NCBI RefSeq assembly: GCF_928392795.1
Contig: NZ_CAKMTJ010000005.1
Coordinates: 141,432 to 205,431, forward strand
Source of the DNA: Rothia nasimurium
Lineage (GTDB): Bacteria; Actinomycetota; Actinomycetes; Actinomycetales; Micrococcaceae
Direction of reading: 5' to 3'
Length of the DNA: 64,000 bases
The position numbers and the translations under genes were made by a program. Positions 43,275 to 52,238 of the stretch are shown in pieces. The stretch's first letter is position 1; every line of letters begins with the position of its first letter. The notes below the pieces were generated by a model, which did not search any database, was not told the DNA's origin, and saw nothing but the letters and a program-made list of their open reading frames with translations.

Positions 43275-45233
43275 TTGACTGAAAATACTGCCGTTAACGC
43301 AGAAACCGCAACCGACGCCATCTTCCAGGAACCGGTTGTAGATGCCCCCACCCAGCAGGTAGAAAAGGACGAGGACGGCGGCACCCGCTTCACCGACCTG
43401 GGCCTGGATGCCCGCGTCCTGGCAGCCCTCGAAAAGGTCGGCTACGAAAAGCCCTCACCCATCCAGGCTGAAACCATCCCCCTGCTGCTTGAAGGCCGCG
43501 ACGTCGTCGGCCTAGCCCAGACCGGCACCGGCAAGACCGCAGCCTTCGCCCTACCCGCGCTCTCAACCCTGGCAGAACTGGCCGACATCAACGGCGTCTC
43601 CAAAGATACCCAGGTGCTCGTCCTGGCCCCCACCCGCGAACTGGCCCTGCAGGTTGCCGAAGCCTTCTCGTCCTACGCAACCGAAATGCCCGACTTCACC
43701 GTGCTGCCCGTCTACGGCGGCTCACCCTACGGCCCCCAGCTGGCGGGCCTCAAGCGCGGCGCCCAGGTCGTCGTCGGTACCCCCGGCCGCGTCATTGACC
43801 ACCTGAAAAAGGGCTCCCTGGACCTCTCCAACCTGCAGTACCTGGTACTGGACGAAGCTGACGAAATGCTCCGCATGGGCTTCGCCGAAGACGTAGAACA
43901 GATCCTGGCAGACACCCCCGACTCCAAGCAGGTTGCCCTCTTCTCAGCAACCATGCCCAAGACCATCCGCAAAATCGCTGAGCAGTACCTCAACGACCCC
44001 GCAGAGGTCCGCGTCAAGTCAAAGACCACCACCAGCGCCAACATCCGCCAGCGTTATATGCAGGTCATGCACTCCCACAAGCTCGAGGCCATGACCCGCG
44101 TGCTTGAGGTTGAAGACTACGACGGCATCATCGCCTTCGTCCGCACGAAGAAGGAAACCGAAGAAGTCGCCGACAAGCTCAAGGCCCGCGGCTACCAGGC
44201 TGCCGCCATCAACGGCGACATCCCCCAGAACCAGCGCGAACGCACCGTCGAAGCCCTGCGCGATGGCCGCATCGACATCCTGGTCGCCACCGACGTCGCC
44301 GCCCGCGGCCTCGACGTCGAGCGCATCTCCCTGGTCGTCAACTTCGACATCCCCCACGACACCGAATCCTACGTGCACCGCATCGGCCGAACCGGCCGCG
44401 CAGGCCGCGCAGGCGAAGCCATCCTCTTCATGACCCCGCGCGAAAAGTACATGCTGCGTCAGATCGAAAAGGCAACCCGCCAGCAGGTCGAACAGATGCA
44501 CATGCCCACCGTCGAAGACGTCAACGCCAACCGCAAGCAGAAGTTCGCCCAGCAGATCACCGACACCATCGAAACCGAAGACCTCAGCTTCTTCCGCGAA
44601 CTCATCGACGCCTACGCCAACGAACACGACGTCGAAGGCGAAGAAATCGCAGCAGCCCTGGCCGTCATCGCCCAGCAGGGCCGCCCCTTCCTGGCCGAAG
44701 AAATGCCCGAACCCAAGAACAAGAAGCGCGACCGTGACCGCGACTTCGACCGCGACGACAAGCCCCGCGGCGGCCGCCGCCACTCCGAAGAAGGCATGGT
44801 TGACTACAAGCTCAATGTAGGCCGCTCCTCCCACGTCTCACCCGCAGCTATCGTCGGTGCCCTCACCAACGAAGGCGGCCTCAAGGGCAAGCAGGTCGGC
44901 GCAATCGATATCCGCCAGCACTTCACCATCGTCTCCCTGCCCGAAGCAGAACTGCCCGGTGATTTCTTCGACCGCCTGCGCGACACCCAGGTAGCTGGCG
45001 AATTCATCAACATCAAGCGCGACCGCGGCCCCAAGGGTGGCGGAGGCGGACGCAAGTTCGACCGCGACGACCGCGGCTTCGGTAAGAAGGACTTCGGCGG
45101 CAAGAAGAAGTTCGACGGCAAGAAATTTGACCGTGACGACCGTGGCTTCGGTGGCAAGAAGAAGTTTGACCGTGACGACCGTTTCGGCAAGAAGGACTTC
45201 GGCGGCAAGAAGAAGGGCCGCAAGAAGTTCTAA
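43275..45233 (+). CDS. DEAD-box RNA helicase (DeaD/CsdA-like)
   Basis: The helicase of about 652 residues has AQTGTGKTAAF (motif I), PTRELALQ (Ia), GTPGRVIDH (Ib), LDEADEM (II), FSATMP (III), VATDVAARGLD (V) and HRIGRTGRAG (VI). A DbpA-type RNA-binding fold follows near residues 510-590 (VDYKLNVGRSSHVSPAAIVG). The tail is a repeat of FDRDDRGFGKKDFGGKKK-like blocks, a basic RNA-binding region. It unwinds RNA in ribosome assembly or cold adaptation. TTG 43275 with GAGG upstream is the likely start; an ATG at 43263 has no site. Confidence 0.93.
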   Translation: MTENTAVNAETATDAIFQEPVVDAPTQQVEKDEDGGTRFTDLGLDARVLAALEKVGYEKPSPIQAETIPLLLEGRDVVGLAQTGTGKTAAFALPALSTLAELADINGVSKDTQVLVLAPTRELALQVAEAFSSYATEMPDFTVLPVYGGSPYGPQLAGLKRGAQVVVGTPGRVIDHLKKGSLDLSNLQYLVLDEADEMLRMGFAEDVEQILADTPDSKQVALFSATMPKTIRKIAEQYLNDPAEVRVKSKTTTSANIRQRYMQVMHSHKLEAMTRVLEVEDYDGIIAFVRTKKETEEVADKLKARGYQAAAINGDIPQNQRERTVEALRDGRIDILVATDVAARGLDVERISLVVNFDIPHDTESYVHRIGRTGRAGRAGEAILFMTPREKYMLRQIEKATRQQVEQMHMPTVEDVNANRKQKFAQQITDTIETEDLSFFRELIDAYANEHDVEGEEIAAALAVIAQQGRPFLAEEMPEPKNKKRDRDRDFDRDDKPRGGRRHSEEGMVDYKLNVGRSSHVSPAAIVGALTNEGGLKGKQVGAIDIRQHFTIVSLPEAELPGDFFDRLRDTQVAGEFINIKRDRGPKGGGGGRKFDRDDRGFGKKDFGGKKKFDGKKFDRDDRGFGGKKKFDRDDRFGKKDFGGKKKGRKKF

Positions 45234-45313
45234 GGGTTGTGCCCTAGAACACCCCAAAAAGCAGGTTCTAGATTTGCGTCTTCCAAAGGTTGTACCGTAA
45301 GCTAGTATCTGTT

Positions 45314-45385
45314 GCCCCGATAGCTCAGTGGTAGAGCGCCATCTTGGTAAGATGGAGGTCCCGGGATCGATTCCCGGTCGGGGCT
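45314..45385 (+). tRNA. tRNA-Thr (GGT), copy 1
   Basis: The acceptor GCCCCGA pairs with TCGGGGC. Anticodon stem CCATC/GATGG, loop TTGGTAA, anticodon GGT. Length 72. Identical to 45487-45558. Confidence 0.96.
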
Positions 45386-45411
45386 CTGTATGAGCCCAAA
45401 AGTTCATACGT

Positions 45412-45485
45412 GGCGGTGTAGCTCAGCTGGTTAGAGCGCACGACTCATAATCGTGAGGTCGACGGATCGAGCCCGTCCACCGCTA
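45412..45485 (+). tRNA. tRNA-Met (CAT), elongator type
   Basis: The acceptor GGCGGTG pairs with CACCGCT (first pair G-U). Anticodon stem CACGA/TCGTG holds loop CTCATAA, anticodon CAT. The paired acceptor end excludes the initiator type. An Ile2 identity (CAT with modified C) cannot be excluded but the position fits Met. Confidence 0.92.
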
Positions 45486-45486
45486 C

Positions 45487-45558
45487 GCCCCGATAGCTCA
45501 GTGGTAGAGCGCCATCTTGGTAAGATGGAGGTCCCGGGATCGATTCCCGGTCGGGGCT
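45487..45558 (+). tRNA. tRNA-Thr (GGT), copy 2
   Basis: All 72 bases equal copy 1. It starts two bases after tRNA-Met ends, at the place where rpmG usually lies in actinobacteria. Confidence 0.96.
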
Positions 45559-45563
45559 CAGAT

Positions 45564-45599
45564 AACCTGTCAAGCATTAGCTTGGCAGGTTTTTTGTTT
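45564..45599 (+). terminator. Terminator after the tRNA cluster
   Basis: AACCTG..CAAG pairs with CTTG..CAGGTT, then TTTTTTG. Confidence 0.85.
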
Positions 45600-45613
45600 G
45601 TAGAGTGGTCTCT

Positions 45614-46060
45614 ATGGCTATTAACCAAGAGATTGTGGGCCGCGTTTACCCGGCCACAGAGCCCTATTCGGTGGGGCGAGAGAAAATCCGTGAATTCGCT
45701 GCTGCCGTCAAGGCCACCAGCCCCCTGCACTTTGACGTGCAGGCCGCCCAGAGCGCAGGCTACAGCGACCTCATTGCCCCGCCCACCTTCGCCATCATTC
45801 TGGCCCAGAAGGCAGACGCCGCCCTGATTAGCGACCCCGAAGCCGGTATCGACTTCTCCCGCGTGGTCCACGCTGACCAGCGCTTCACCCACCACCGCCC
45901 AATCGTGGCAGGGGACGAGCTGCTCACCGAGGTGCACGTCGATAGCGTGCGCGTCATGGGAGCCGGCGCTATGCTGACCACCCGCGAAGAAATCACCACT
46001 GTAGAGGGCGAAAAGGTCGCCACCTGCATCTCATCACTGCTGGTTCGGGCGGAGGACTAA
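45614..46060 (+). CDS. MaoC-like dehydratase subunit (HadA-type)
   Basis: The 148-residue protein has the FAS1-type dehydratase N-terminal pattern: GRVYPATEPYSVGREKIREFA at the start (as YPATEPYSVGREKIREFA) and LIAPPTFAIILA, then DQRFTHHRPIVAGDEL. The hot-dog fold forms a dimer with the next gene's product, as in mycobacterial HadAB. ATG 45614 is chosen over a GTG nine bases upstream. The partner gene starts 4 bases behind its stop. The substrate is an acyl-ACP or acyl-CoA of unknown length. Confidence 0.88.
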   Translation: MAINQEIVGRVYPATEPYSVGREKIREFAAAVKATSPLHFDVQAAQSAGYSDLIAPPTFAIILAQKADAALISDPEAGIDFSRVVHADQRFTHHRPIVAGDELLTEVHVDSVRVMGAGAMLTTREEITTVEGEKVATCISSLLVRAED

Positions 46061-46063
46061 CCC

Positions 46064-46525
46064 ATGGCTATCTCTTTTGACTCCCTTGAAAAGGGTACCG
46101 AGATTGGTACCCGTCAAATCCCTGTCACCCGCGCTGACCTGGTGGCCTACGCGGGTGCGTCCGGCGACTTCAACCCCATCCACTGGAACGAGCGCTTTGC
46201 AACCGCCGTGGGCCTGCCCGGCGTCATCGCCCACGGCATGTTCACCATGGGCGCTGCCGTGCAGCTGGTGACCGACTGGGTAGGCGACGCCGGTGCGATT
46301 GTGGACTACCAGACCCGCTTCTCCAAACCGGTTCCGGTACCCGATGCTGATGACGCGGCCTCCCCGGCTACCGGCGGAAACGTCATCTCGGTTGCCGGTA
46401 AGGTCGGGGCCCTGGATACGGACGCCCGCACCGCCCGTATCGACCTGACCGTCACCGCCCCCGACACCGAGGGCAAAGAGCAGAAGGTGCTGATGAAGGC
46501 CCAGGCACTCGTGAAGCTTGCCTAG
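46064..46525 (+). CDS. MaoC-family dehydratase catalytic subunit (HadB-type)
   Basis: The 153-residue hot-dog protein has the hydratase-2 motif YAGASGDFNPIHWNERFA (about residues 30-47), where Asp and His form the catalytic dyad, and GLPGVIAHGMFTMG. It pairs with the preceding subunit, four bases upstream. Position before murB is conserved in actinobacteria. Confidence 0.92.
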   Translation: MAISFDSLEKGTEIGTRQIPVTRADLVAYAGASGDFNPIHWNERFATAVGLPGVIAHGMFTMGAAVQLVTDWVGDAGAIVDYQTRFSKPVPVPDADDAASPATGGNVISVAGKVGALDTDARTARIDLTVTAPDTEGKEQKVLMKAQALVKLA

Positions 46526-46547
46526 TATAGCCCCCACCTTGCGCACT

Positions 46548-46586
46548 AAAGGCGCCCGTTCAGAGATTGAGCGGGCGCCTTGTTGT
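46548..46586 (+). terminator. Terminator after the MaoC pair
   Basis: AAGGCGCCCG pairs with CGGGCGCCTT, followed by GTTGTG; a weak T tail. Confidence 0.78.
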
Positions 46587-46671
46587 GCACGACCACTAGA
46601 ATAGACAGCAGGACACAAACACACTGACGCGCCCTCTTAGCTTTACTACGAGAGAATCGACCTTACCCACC

Positions 46672-47901
46672 ATGGCACATAACCCCCGCACCCAGCTTTC
46701 CGACCGGCAGATTAAGACCTGGTACAGGGCGGTACTGGGGCTTTTCTTTGCCAGCGGTTTAGTAGTGTCTGCCCTGCTCACCCGTCTGCCCGATGTGGCT
46801 AACGGGCTGGGGCTGAGCTCCGGTCCCATGGGCTTGCTGCTGCTGGGTATGACCATTGGCTCCTTCTGCGCCGTGAGCTTCTCAGGTGCCCTCGTCGCCC
46901 GCCACGGCGCTATCCGCTGTATCGCGGCAGCCTACACCACCACCGTCACCGGCATGCTCCTCATCGGCCTGGGCGTGCACCTCGCCAGCGTGCCCGTGAC
47001 CCTGCTCGGCCTCATGCTTCAGGGCTTGGGCAGCGCTGTCTCCAACGTGGCCTCCAACGTGCAGGGCGTAGCCAACGAGCGGGCACTGGGGCGCTACGTC
47101 ACCCCCATCATGCACGGCTTCTTCTCGATCGGCACCGTAGCAGGTGCCGCCATCGGCACACTCGACACCCGCCTGGGCGTGCCCTTCGCCGTCCACATGG
47201 CCTATTTCGCGTTAGCGGTTGCTGCCCTCGTCCTCATCTCCCTCAAGTTCTGCCACAGCGAAAACTACGGCCAGGACGACACCCAGGCCATCGCCGCCGT
47301 CGGCTCCTACCGGGTGCGCGACGCCTGGCGCGATAAACACACCATCCTCATCGGCCTCTTCGTACTGGGCATGGCACTGGCCGAAGGCTCCGCCAACGAC
47401 TGGGTTGCGCTCGCCCTCACCCACGACTACGGCACCAGCAACACCATCGGGTCCCTCGGCTACTTCACCTTTGTAGTGGCCATGATGGTGGGGCGTTTTG
47501 GCGGCACCGCCCTGCTCAACCGCTTTGGCCGGGTGCCGGTGCTCCGCACCACCTGCTCGCTCGCCATTATCGGCCTGGCCCTCTTCATCTTCGCCCCTAC
47601 CGTGCCCCTGGGCTTTGTCGGCCTGCTGGTCTGGGGCCTGGGCGCCTCCCTCGGCTTCCCGACCGGCATGTCAGCTGCCTCGGACGACCCGCTCAAGGCC
47701 GCCGTCCGCGTCTCCGTTGTCTCAACCATCGGCTATGCGGCCTTCCTGGGCGGCCCGCCCCTGCTGGGCCTGTTGGGGGAGCACTTCGGCATCCGCAACG
47801 GCCTGCTAGCCGTGCTGGTTTTTGTGGTTGTGTCCCTACTGCTCACCAGCCAGCTGGAACCCAAGAAGCCTGGCAGCACCGTCCACACCGAAAAGCTCTA
47901 G
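46672..47901 (+). CDS. MFS transporter
   Basis: The 409-residue protein has twelve hydrophobic helices, with a loop 2-3 motif resembling GALVARHGAIR and the halves separated at about residue 200 by a charged loop. The pattern resembles the sugar/fosmidomycin-like group, with ASNVQGVANERALGRYVTPIMHG (as VANERALGRYVTPIMHG) in the first half. It stands between the MaoC pair and murB, where most relatives have no gene. The substrate is unknown. Confidence 0.85.
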   Translation: MAHNPRTQLSDRQIKTWYRAVLGLFFASGLVVSALLTRLPDVANGLGLSSGPMGLLLLGMTIGSFCAVSFSGALVARHGAIRCIAAAYTTTVTGMLLIGLGVHLASVPVTLLGLMLQGLGSAVSNVASNVQGVANERALGRYVTPIMHGFFSIGTVAGAAIGTLDTRLGVPFAVHMAYFALAVAALVLISLKFCHSENYGQDDTQAIAAVGSYRVRDAWRDKHTILIGLFVLGMALAEGSANDWVALALTHDYGTSNTIGSLGYFTFVVAMMVGRFGGTALLNRFGRVPVLRTTCSLAIIGLALFIFAPTVPLGFVGLLVWGLGASLGFPTGMSAASDDPLKAAVRVSVVSTIGYAAFLGGPPLLGLLGEHFGIRNGLLAVLVFVVVSLLLTSQLEPKKPGSTVHTEKL

Positions 47902-47986
47902 GGGCGTTAGCCGCCAGGACGCCCGCGCCCAGCTCCCAGCGCCCGGTGAGCACGCTCGCAGGCGGCGCCCCGGCAGAGCCGGTAGA

Positions 47987-49087
47987 ATGGGCACCGTGAC
48001 TGACAAGCTTTTAAGTGAACTGACCACTGCCGCTGTGGGTGGCCCCGCCCGCCTCTTTGTTGAGGCCACCAGCGAGCAGGAAATTATCGACGCCGTAAGC
48101 GCCGCCGACCAGGCAGGAGAAGACCTGCTGGTAGTCGGCGGGGGCTCAAACCTGCTGGTAGCCGATGAGGGCTTTGACGGGGCAGTGGTACACATCGCTT
48201 CAACCGGTATCGAGACCGTCAGCGACTATGCCTGCGGCGGCACCACCTTGCGCGTGCAGGCCGGTCATACCTGGGATGACCTGGTAGCCTACGCTGTCGA
48301 ACAGGAACTCTCCGGGCTTGAGGCTCTCTCGGGTATTCCCGGCACCGTGGGCGCCACCCCCGTGCAGAACGTGGGAGCCTACGGCTCTGAAGTTGCCCAC
48401 ACCATCGCCTCGGTGCGCACCTGGGACCGACAAACCGGCGGCTACAAGACCTTCGCTAACGCCGACCTCAAGTTCGCCTACCGGGACTCGATTCTCAAGC
48501 AGTCCACCGTCAACGGCTCCCCCCGCTATGTGGTGCTAACCGTAGACTTCCAGCTGCCCCACGGCTCCCAGTCCGCCCCCGTCCGCTACGCTGAGCTGGC
48601 CCGCCAGCTGGGCGTTGAGGTGGGGGAGCGCGCCGACTCCCGCCTGGTGCGCGAAACCGTGCTGCGCCTGCGCGCTGGCAAGGGCATGGTGCTGGACGCC
48701 ACCGACCGCGACACCTACTCCACCGGCTCCTTCTTCACCAACCCCATCGTGGGGCAGGACGTCGCAGCCCAGCTCCCCGAGGACGCCCCCCGCTACCCGG
48801 CAACCACCCCCGCCGGCGAACCCCTGGACGGCATGGTCAAGCTCTCTGCCGCCTGGCTGATCCAGCACGCCGGGTTCGATAAGGGCTTCGGCCTTGAGGG
48901 CGAGGCCGCGGAGCTTGCCGGCGGCAGAGCGTCGCTTTCTACCAAGCACACCCTGGCTATCACCAACCGCGGTGGCGCCTCGACCGCCGATATCGCGGCT
49001 ATCGCCCGCGCTGTGCGAGCCGGGGTCGAGGAAAGCTTCGGGGTGCGCCTGGTCCCTGAGCCTGTGGTCGTTGGGTTCACTCTCTAA
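47987..49087 (+). CDS. murB: UDP-N-acetylmuramate dehydrogenase MurB
   Basis: The 366-residue FAD enzyme makes UDP-MurNAc for peptidoglycan. It has LTTAAVGGPARLFVEATSEQ (about residues 11-30), the FAD loop LVVGGGSNLLVADEGF, GLEALSGIPGTVGATPVQNVGAYG in parts, the catalytic Ser in TGSFFTNPIV, and the C-terminal PEPVVVGF. ATG 47987 is used; GTG 47996 is nearly as likely. The open frame starts earlier, inside the MFS gene, but lacks a ribosome site. Confidence 0.94.
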   Translation: MGTVTDKLLSELTTAAVGGPARLFVEATSEQEIIDAVSAADQAGEDLLVVGGGSNLLVADEGFDGAVVHIASTGIETVSDYACGGTTLRVQAGHTWDDLVAYAVEQELSGLEALSGIPGTVGATPVQNVGAYGSEVAHTIASVRTWDRQTGGYKTFANADLKFAYRDSILKQSTVNGSPRYVVLTVDFQLPHGSQSAPVRYAELARQLGVEVGERADSRLVRETVLRLRAGKGMVLDATDRDTYSTGSFFTNPIVGQDVAAQLPEDAPRYPATTPAGEPLDGMVKLSAAWLIQHAGFDKGFGLEGEAAELAGGRASLSTKHTLAITNRGGASTADIAAIARAVRAGVEESFGVRLVPEPVVVGFTL

Positions 49088-49099
49088 CGCAGGGGCGCC

Positions 49100-49501
49100 A
49101 TGAGCCTAGAGAAAGAAATCGAGAGCGGGCAGGGTGGACGCCTACACCGGCGTATGGAGCGCTTTCGCGCCTTCATGGGGCGCCACGCCGCCCTGCTTCT
49201 GCTCTACCGCCTGCTCATCATCGGGCTAGGTTTTTTGTGCATCGTCGCCGGTGTTATCATGCTGGTGACGCCCGGCCCCGGCTGGCTTTTCATCTTCATG
49301 GGCATGAGCCTGTGGGGCACCGAATTCCACTGGGCCCACCGCCTGAACGTGTGGGCGAAAGCTAAGGTGCTGAACATCTGGCGGCAGGTAGAGGCTAAGC
49401 GGCACCGAGCCCACCGCCGTCGCACCGCCGCCCGCTGGGCTAGCCGCAGCAACCGCAGCCACTACTGCCCAACGGGCTGCCACTACAGGCAAACATCATA
49501 A
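49100..49501 (+). CDS. PGPGW-domain membrane protein
   Basis: The 133-residue protein carries the motif VTPGPGWLFIFMGMSLWGTEF (as TPGPGWLFIFMG), typical of the PGPGW transmembrane family (TIGR02611-like), between two hydrophobic segments (about residues 28-52 and 57-72). A basic C-terminal tail rich in Arg and His follows. It starts 12 bases behind murB and is probably co-transcribed. The function is unknown. Confidence 0.82.
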   Translation: MSLEKEIESGQGGRLHRRMERFRAFMGRHAALLLLYRLLIIGLGFLCIVAGVIMLVTPGPGWLFIFMGMSLWGTEFHWAHRLNVWAKAKVLNIWRQVEAKRHRAHRRRTAARWASRSNRSHYCPTGCHYRQTS

Positions 49502-49531
49502 TATTTCGAATATTTCGAATAGTGCTATAGT
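49502..49531 (+). promoter_or_regulatory. Operator-promoter of the PIN/HTH module
   Basis: TATTTCGAA occurs twice in tandem (49502-49510, 49511-49519), each with a TTCGAA palindrome. TATAGT (49526-49531) is a good -10, ending six bases before the ATG, so the transcript may be leaderless. The antitoxin probably binds the repeats. Confidence 0.6.
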
Positions 49532-49537
49532 GGTGGT

Positions 49538-50047
49538 ATGACCGTCACCCAGCATAATCAGCGTTCCACTCTTGAACCCTCCACCTTCCATGAAGCAGAC
49601 TTAGAACTACTTTTTTCTTTTTTGCACAGCGCTTCTACTGAGGGTGAGGGGGCTCAGCCTGCGCTGCTATCGCCAGACGGTAAAAAACAGGTCATTCCCT
49701 TCCCCATATATGACACACTAATAACCATCGTTGATGCCTTAGCCCATAACAAGGCTGTTTCGATTACCCCTACCGATACCAAGCTCACCACTCAGCAAGC
49801 TGCTGATTATCTCCAAATATCTCGTCCAACACTCGTAAAAATTCTCGAATCTGGTGATATTCCCTTTACTACTGTTGGCCGCCATCGCCGTGTGCTTCTC
49901 GCAGACTTGATTCAGTATGAAGAGAAAGAGCGAAGAGAGCGTAAAGCTTTCCTCCAAGAACAAACGCAAGAATCATCAGCAGACGGTAGCTACTTTGACC
50001 TACCTCCAAGCTTTGCGCAGACTCGCATTCCGTCAGGAAAATCTTAA
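49538..50047 (+). CDS. HTH (excisionase-type) antitoxin of a PIN module
   Basis: The 169-residue protein has an excisionase-like MerR-type helix-turn-helix at about residues 86-130 (LTTQQAADYLQISRPTLVKIL, GDIPFTTVGRHRRVL in separate parts). N-terminal residues 1-80 are less conserved and the C-terminal tail is acidic. It overlaps the PIN gene by one base (TAATG). HTH-antitoxin plus PIN toxin is a known arrangement in actinobacteria. Codon use is less GC-biased than in the neighbours. Confidence 0.8.
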   Translation: MTVTQHNQRSTLEPSTFHEADLELLFSFLHSASTEGEGAQPALLSPDGKKQVIPFPIYDTLITIVDALAHNKAVSITPTDTKLTTQQAADYLQISRPTLVKILESGDIPFTTVGRHRRVLLADLIQYEEKERRERKAFLQEQTQESSADGSYFDLPPSFAQTRIPSGKS

Positions 50048-50604
50048 TGTCTGGGCTATCTGCTGTTCTCGATGCATGTGTACTGCTACCGATGCCAACG
50101 TGCGACTTACTTCTGCGCCTAGCAGATGCCAAAGAGTACAGGCCCCTCTGGTCGCATGGGATTCTAGAGGAAGTGGAACGTAACTTGCAGACAGTGTTCA
50201 TGCGAACGCCTGGGCAGGCTGAGAAGCGCGTGAGAAATATGCAAAAATACTTCCCAGATGCAGAAGTTTGTGAGTATGAATCGCTGATACATCAGATGGG
50301 TAACGACCCTAAAGATCGCCATGTTTTAGCAGCAGCAGTTCGAGCTCGTGCTGACTTTATCGTTACTTTTAATCTGAAAGACTTCCCTGAAGAGACTTTA
50401 GCTCCATTTGATGTGAGGGCCGTTCACCCAGATGATTTTCTGTGCGACCGGTTTGCACTGAATCCGCAGAGAATCAAACAAATTGCTGAAGACATCGTGC
50501 GAGACATGAAGAACCCAGAGGTAACTCACACGGAGTATCTGGTGGGGTTGAGAAAAATTGGGCTGGTGAGGTTTGCAGAGACTCTTGAGTCTAATGGGTT
50601 CTAG
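50047..50604 (+). CDS. PIN-domain toxin (VapC-like RNase)
   Basis: The 185-residue protein begins SAVLDACVLLP, with the first catalytic Asp, and has MGNDPKDRHVLAAAVRARADFIVTFNLKDFP (as DPKDRHVLAAAV and ADFIVTFNLKDF), holding the other acidic residues. It is longer than classical VapC (about 130 residues) because of a C-terminal helical extension. PIN toxins cleave RNA with Mg2+. The upstream gene is the cognate antitoxin. Its stop overlaps that of the convergent gntR. Confidence 0.82.
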   Translation: MSGLSAVLDACVLLPMPTCDLLLRLADAKEYRPLWSHGILEEVERNLQTVFMRTPGQAEKRVRNMQKYFPDAEVCEYESLIHQMGNDPKDRHVLAAAVRARADFIVTFNLKDFPEETLAPFDVRAVHPDDFLCDRFALNPQRIKQIAEDIVRDMKNPEVTHTEYLVGLRKIGLVRFAETLESNGF

Positions 50605-51026
50605 CTTTCGAACCCCAGCATATGATCCAGAGTCTCGTGGATCTGCTGGTCTTCGAAGCCCAGTTTACGCATGGCTGTAATGTACTTTTCGGTTAGGGTC
50701 TGTGCCTTGTGCGCGGTTGAGTCGAGGGCCGTAATAAAGGACCCGGCCCGGCCGTGCGTTTCAATGGCACCGGCCGCTTCCAGCTCCTTGTAGGCCTTAG
50801 CCACCGTGTTTACTGCCAGACCTGTTTCGGCAGCCAGCGCCCGCATGGGCGGTAGCCGGTCACCGGCAGCCAGAGTGCCGGAAGCTCGCGCCGCAATAAT
50901 AGCCCGCCGCAGCTGGGAGTAGGGCGGGACGTCCGAGCCCTTATCAACCCTAAAATTTAAAGCACGAATGCCCCCGCACAGCTCCTCGTGGGAGTCGTGA
51001 ATCGGGGGTATCTCGTTCTTGGTCAT
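50601..51026 (-). CDS. GntR family regulator (YtrA-like)
   Basis: The 141-residue protein has a winged helix of GntR type: PPYSQLRRAIIAARASGTL, LPPMRALAAETGLAVNTVAKAYKELEAAG (in parts) and IETHGRAGSFIT. The short C-terminal domain marks the YtrA subgroup, which usually controls an adjacent ABC transporter. No such genes lie beside it; asd lies 10 bases upstream on the same strand, so the two may be co-transcribed. The ligand is unknown. Confidence 0.88.
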   Translation of the reverse strand: MTKNEIPPIHDSHEELCGGIRALNFRVDKGSDVPPYSQLRRAIIAARASGTLAAGDRLPPMRALAAETGLAVNTVAKAYKELEAAGAIETHGRAGSFITALDSTAHKAQTLTEKYITAMRKLGFEDQQIHETLDHMLGFES

Positions 51027-51035
51027 AGCACCAGT

Positions 51036-52175
51036 CTAAAGGGTGCCGGTCGCAATCTTCAGCATGCGGCGCACGGGTTCTGCGGCGCCCCACAGCAGCT
51101 GGTCACCCACGGTGAAAGCAGAGATGTACTGGGGGCCCATGTTGAGCTTGCGGATGCGGCCCACCGGGATATCCAGGGTACCGGACGCAGCAACGGGGGT
51201 CAGACCCTCGACGGTGGCATCCTTAGTGTTGGGGATAACCTTTGACCACTCGTTGTCCTCATCGATAATCTTCTCGATTTCCTCAACGGTCAGGTCTTCC
51301 TTGAGCTTCAAGGTCAGAGCCTGGGAGTGGGAGCGCATGGTCGCAATACGCACGCACAGGCCGTCAAGAACCACGCGGTCATCACCCTTAAGGCCCAGAA
51401 TCTTGTTGGACTCAGCCTCGGCCTTCCACTCTTCGCGAGACTGGCCGTTGCCCAGGTCAGAATCAATCCAGGGAATCAGCGAACCGGCCAGGGGTACACC
51501 GAACTGGGTGGTATCGAGGTCGCCGGAGCGCTGGAGTTCCAGCACCTTGCGGTCAATCTCAAGGATGGCGGACGCGGGGTCGTCCAGCTCGGTTGCTACG
51601 TAGCCGTTGATATCGCCGAACTGCTTGAGCACCTCGCGCATGTGGCGGGCGCCGCCACCGGAGGCTGCCTGGTAGGTCATGGAGGTGCCCCACTCAACCA
51701 GCCCCTGCTTCCACAGGCCGCCCAGGCCCATGAGCAGGCAGGAGACGGTGCAGTTACCGCCGATGAAGTCCTTAACCCCTGACTCCAGGCCGCGGTCGAT
51801 GACGTCGCGGTTGATGGGGTCAAGCACGATGACGGCATCATCGTTCATGCGCAGGGTTGAGGCGGCGTCAATCCAGAGACCGCTCCAGCCGCGCTCACGC
51901 AGCTGGGTGTGGACTGCCTTGGTGTAGTCGCCACCCTGGGCGGTCACGATGACGGGCAGCTTGGCGAGCTCGTCGATATCGTGGGCGTCCTTGAGCATGG
52001 ACTCTTCCAGCGCCCCGCAGAAGGTGGGGGCTGCTGAACCGGCCTGGGAGGTGGAGAAGAAGACCGGGTTGATACCCTCGAAGTCACCTTCTTCGAGCAT
52101 GCGCTTCATGAGCACGGAGCCGACCATGCCACGGTAACCAACAAAGCCTACGGAATCACCAGATGTAAAAGTCAT
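51036..52175 (-). CDS. asd: Aspartate-semialdehyde dehydrogenase, Gram-negative type
   Basis: The 379-residue enzyme reduces aspartyl phosphate in the lysine/threonine/methionine pathway. It has [31 protein letters not shown], the catalytic Cys in [31 protein letters not shown] and [21 protein letters not shown] in parts. These strings match the E. coli-type Asd and not the shorter type usual in actinobacteria. Its ATG has no clear ribosome site, in line with ancestral coupling to an upstream folA (see folA). No lysC is adjacent. Confidence 0.93.
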   Translation of the reverse strand: MTFTSGDSVGFVGYRGMVGSVLMKRMLEEGDFEGINPVFFSTSQAGSAAPTFCGALEESMLKDAHDIDELAKLPVIVTAQGGDYTKAVHTQLRERGWSGLWIDAASTLRMNDDAVIVLDPINRDVIDRGLESGVKDFIGGNCTVSCLLMGLGGLWKQGLVEWGTSMTYQAASGGGARHMREVLKQFGDINGYVATELDDPASAILEIDRKVLELQRSGDLDTTQFGVPLAGSLIPWIDSDLGNGQSREEWKAEAESNKILGLKGDDRVVLDGLCVRIATMRSHSQALTLKLKEDLTVEEIEKIIDEDNEWSKVIPNTKDATVEGLTPVAASGTLDIPVGRIRKLNMGPQYISAFTVGDQLLWGAAEPVRRMLKIATGTL

Positions 52176-52204
52176 GGTTTCAGTCTAGCTTTTACCGGCT
52201 CCCG

Positions 52205-52235
52205 GCGCAGGGTCTGGAACCGCATGGTGAGAGGG
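52205..52235. repeat. Direct repeat 1 flanking hipBA (orphan folA end)
   Basis: A 31-base stretch identical to 53166-53196, which encodes folA codons. It begins GCGCAGGGTCTGG and ends GGTGAGAGGG. It has no folA gene around it here and borders the hipBA operator. Confidence 0.9.
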
Positions 52236-52238
52236 TGT

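Noticed and set aside
44019..44834. 271-residue minus-strand frame opposite the helicase gene
   Set aside because: It is the mirror of the strongly biased helicase codons and has no ribosome site or known motif.
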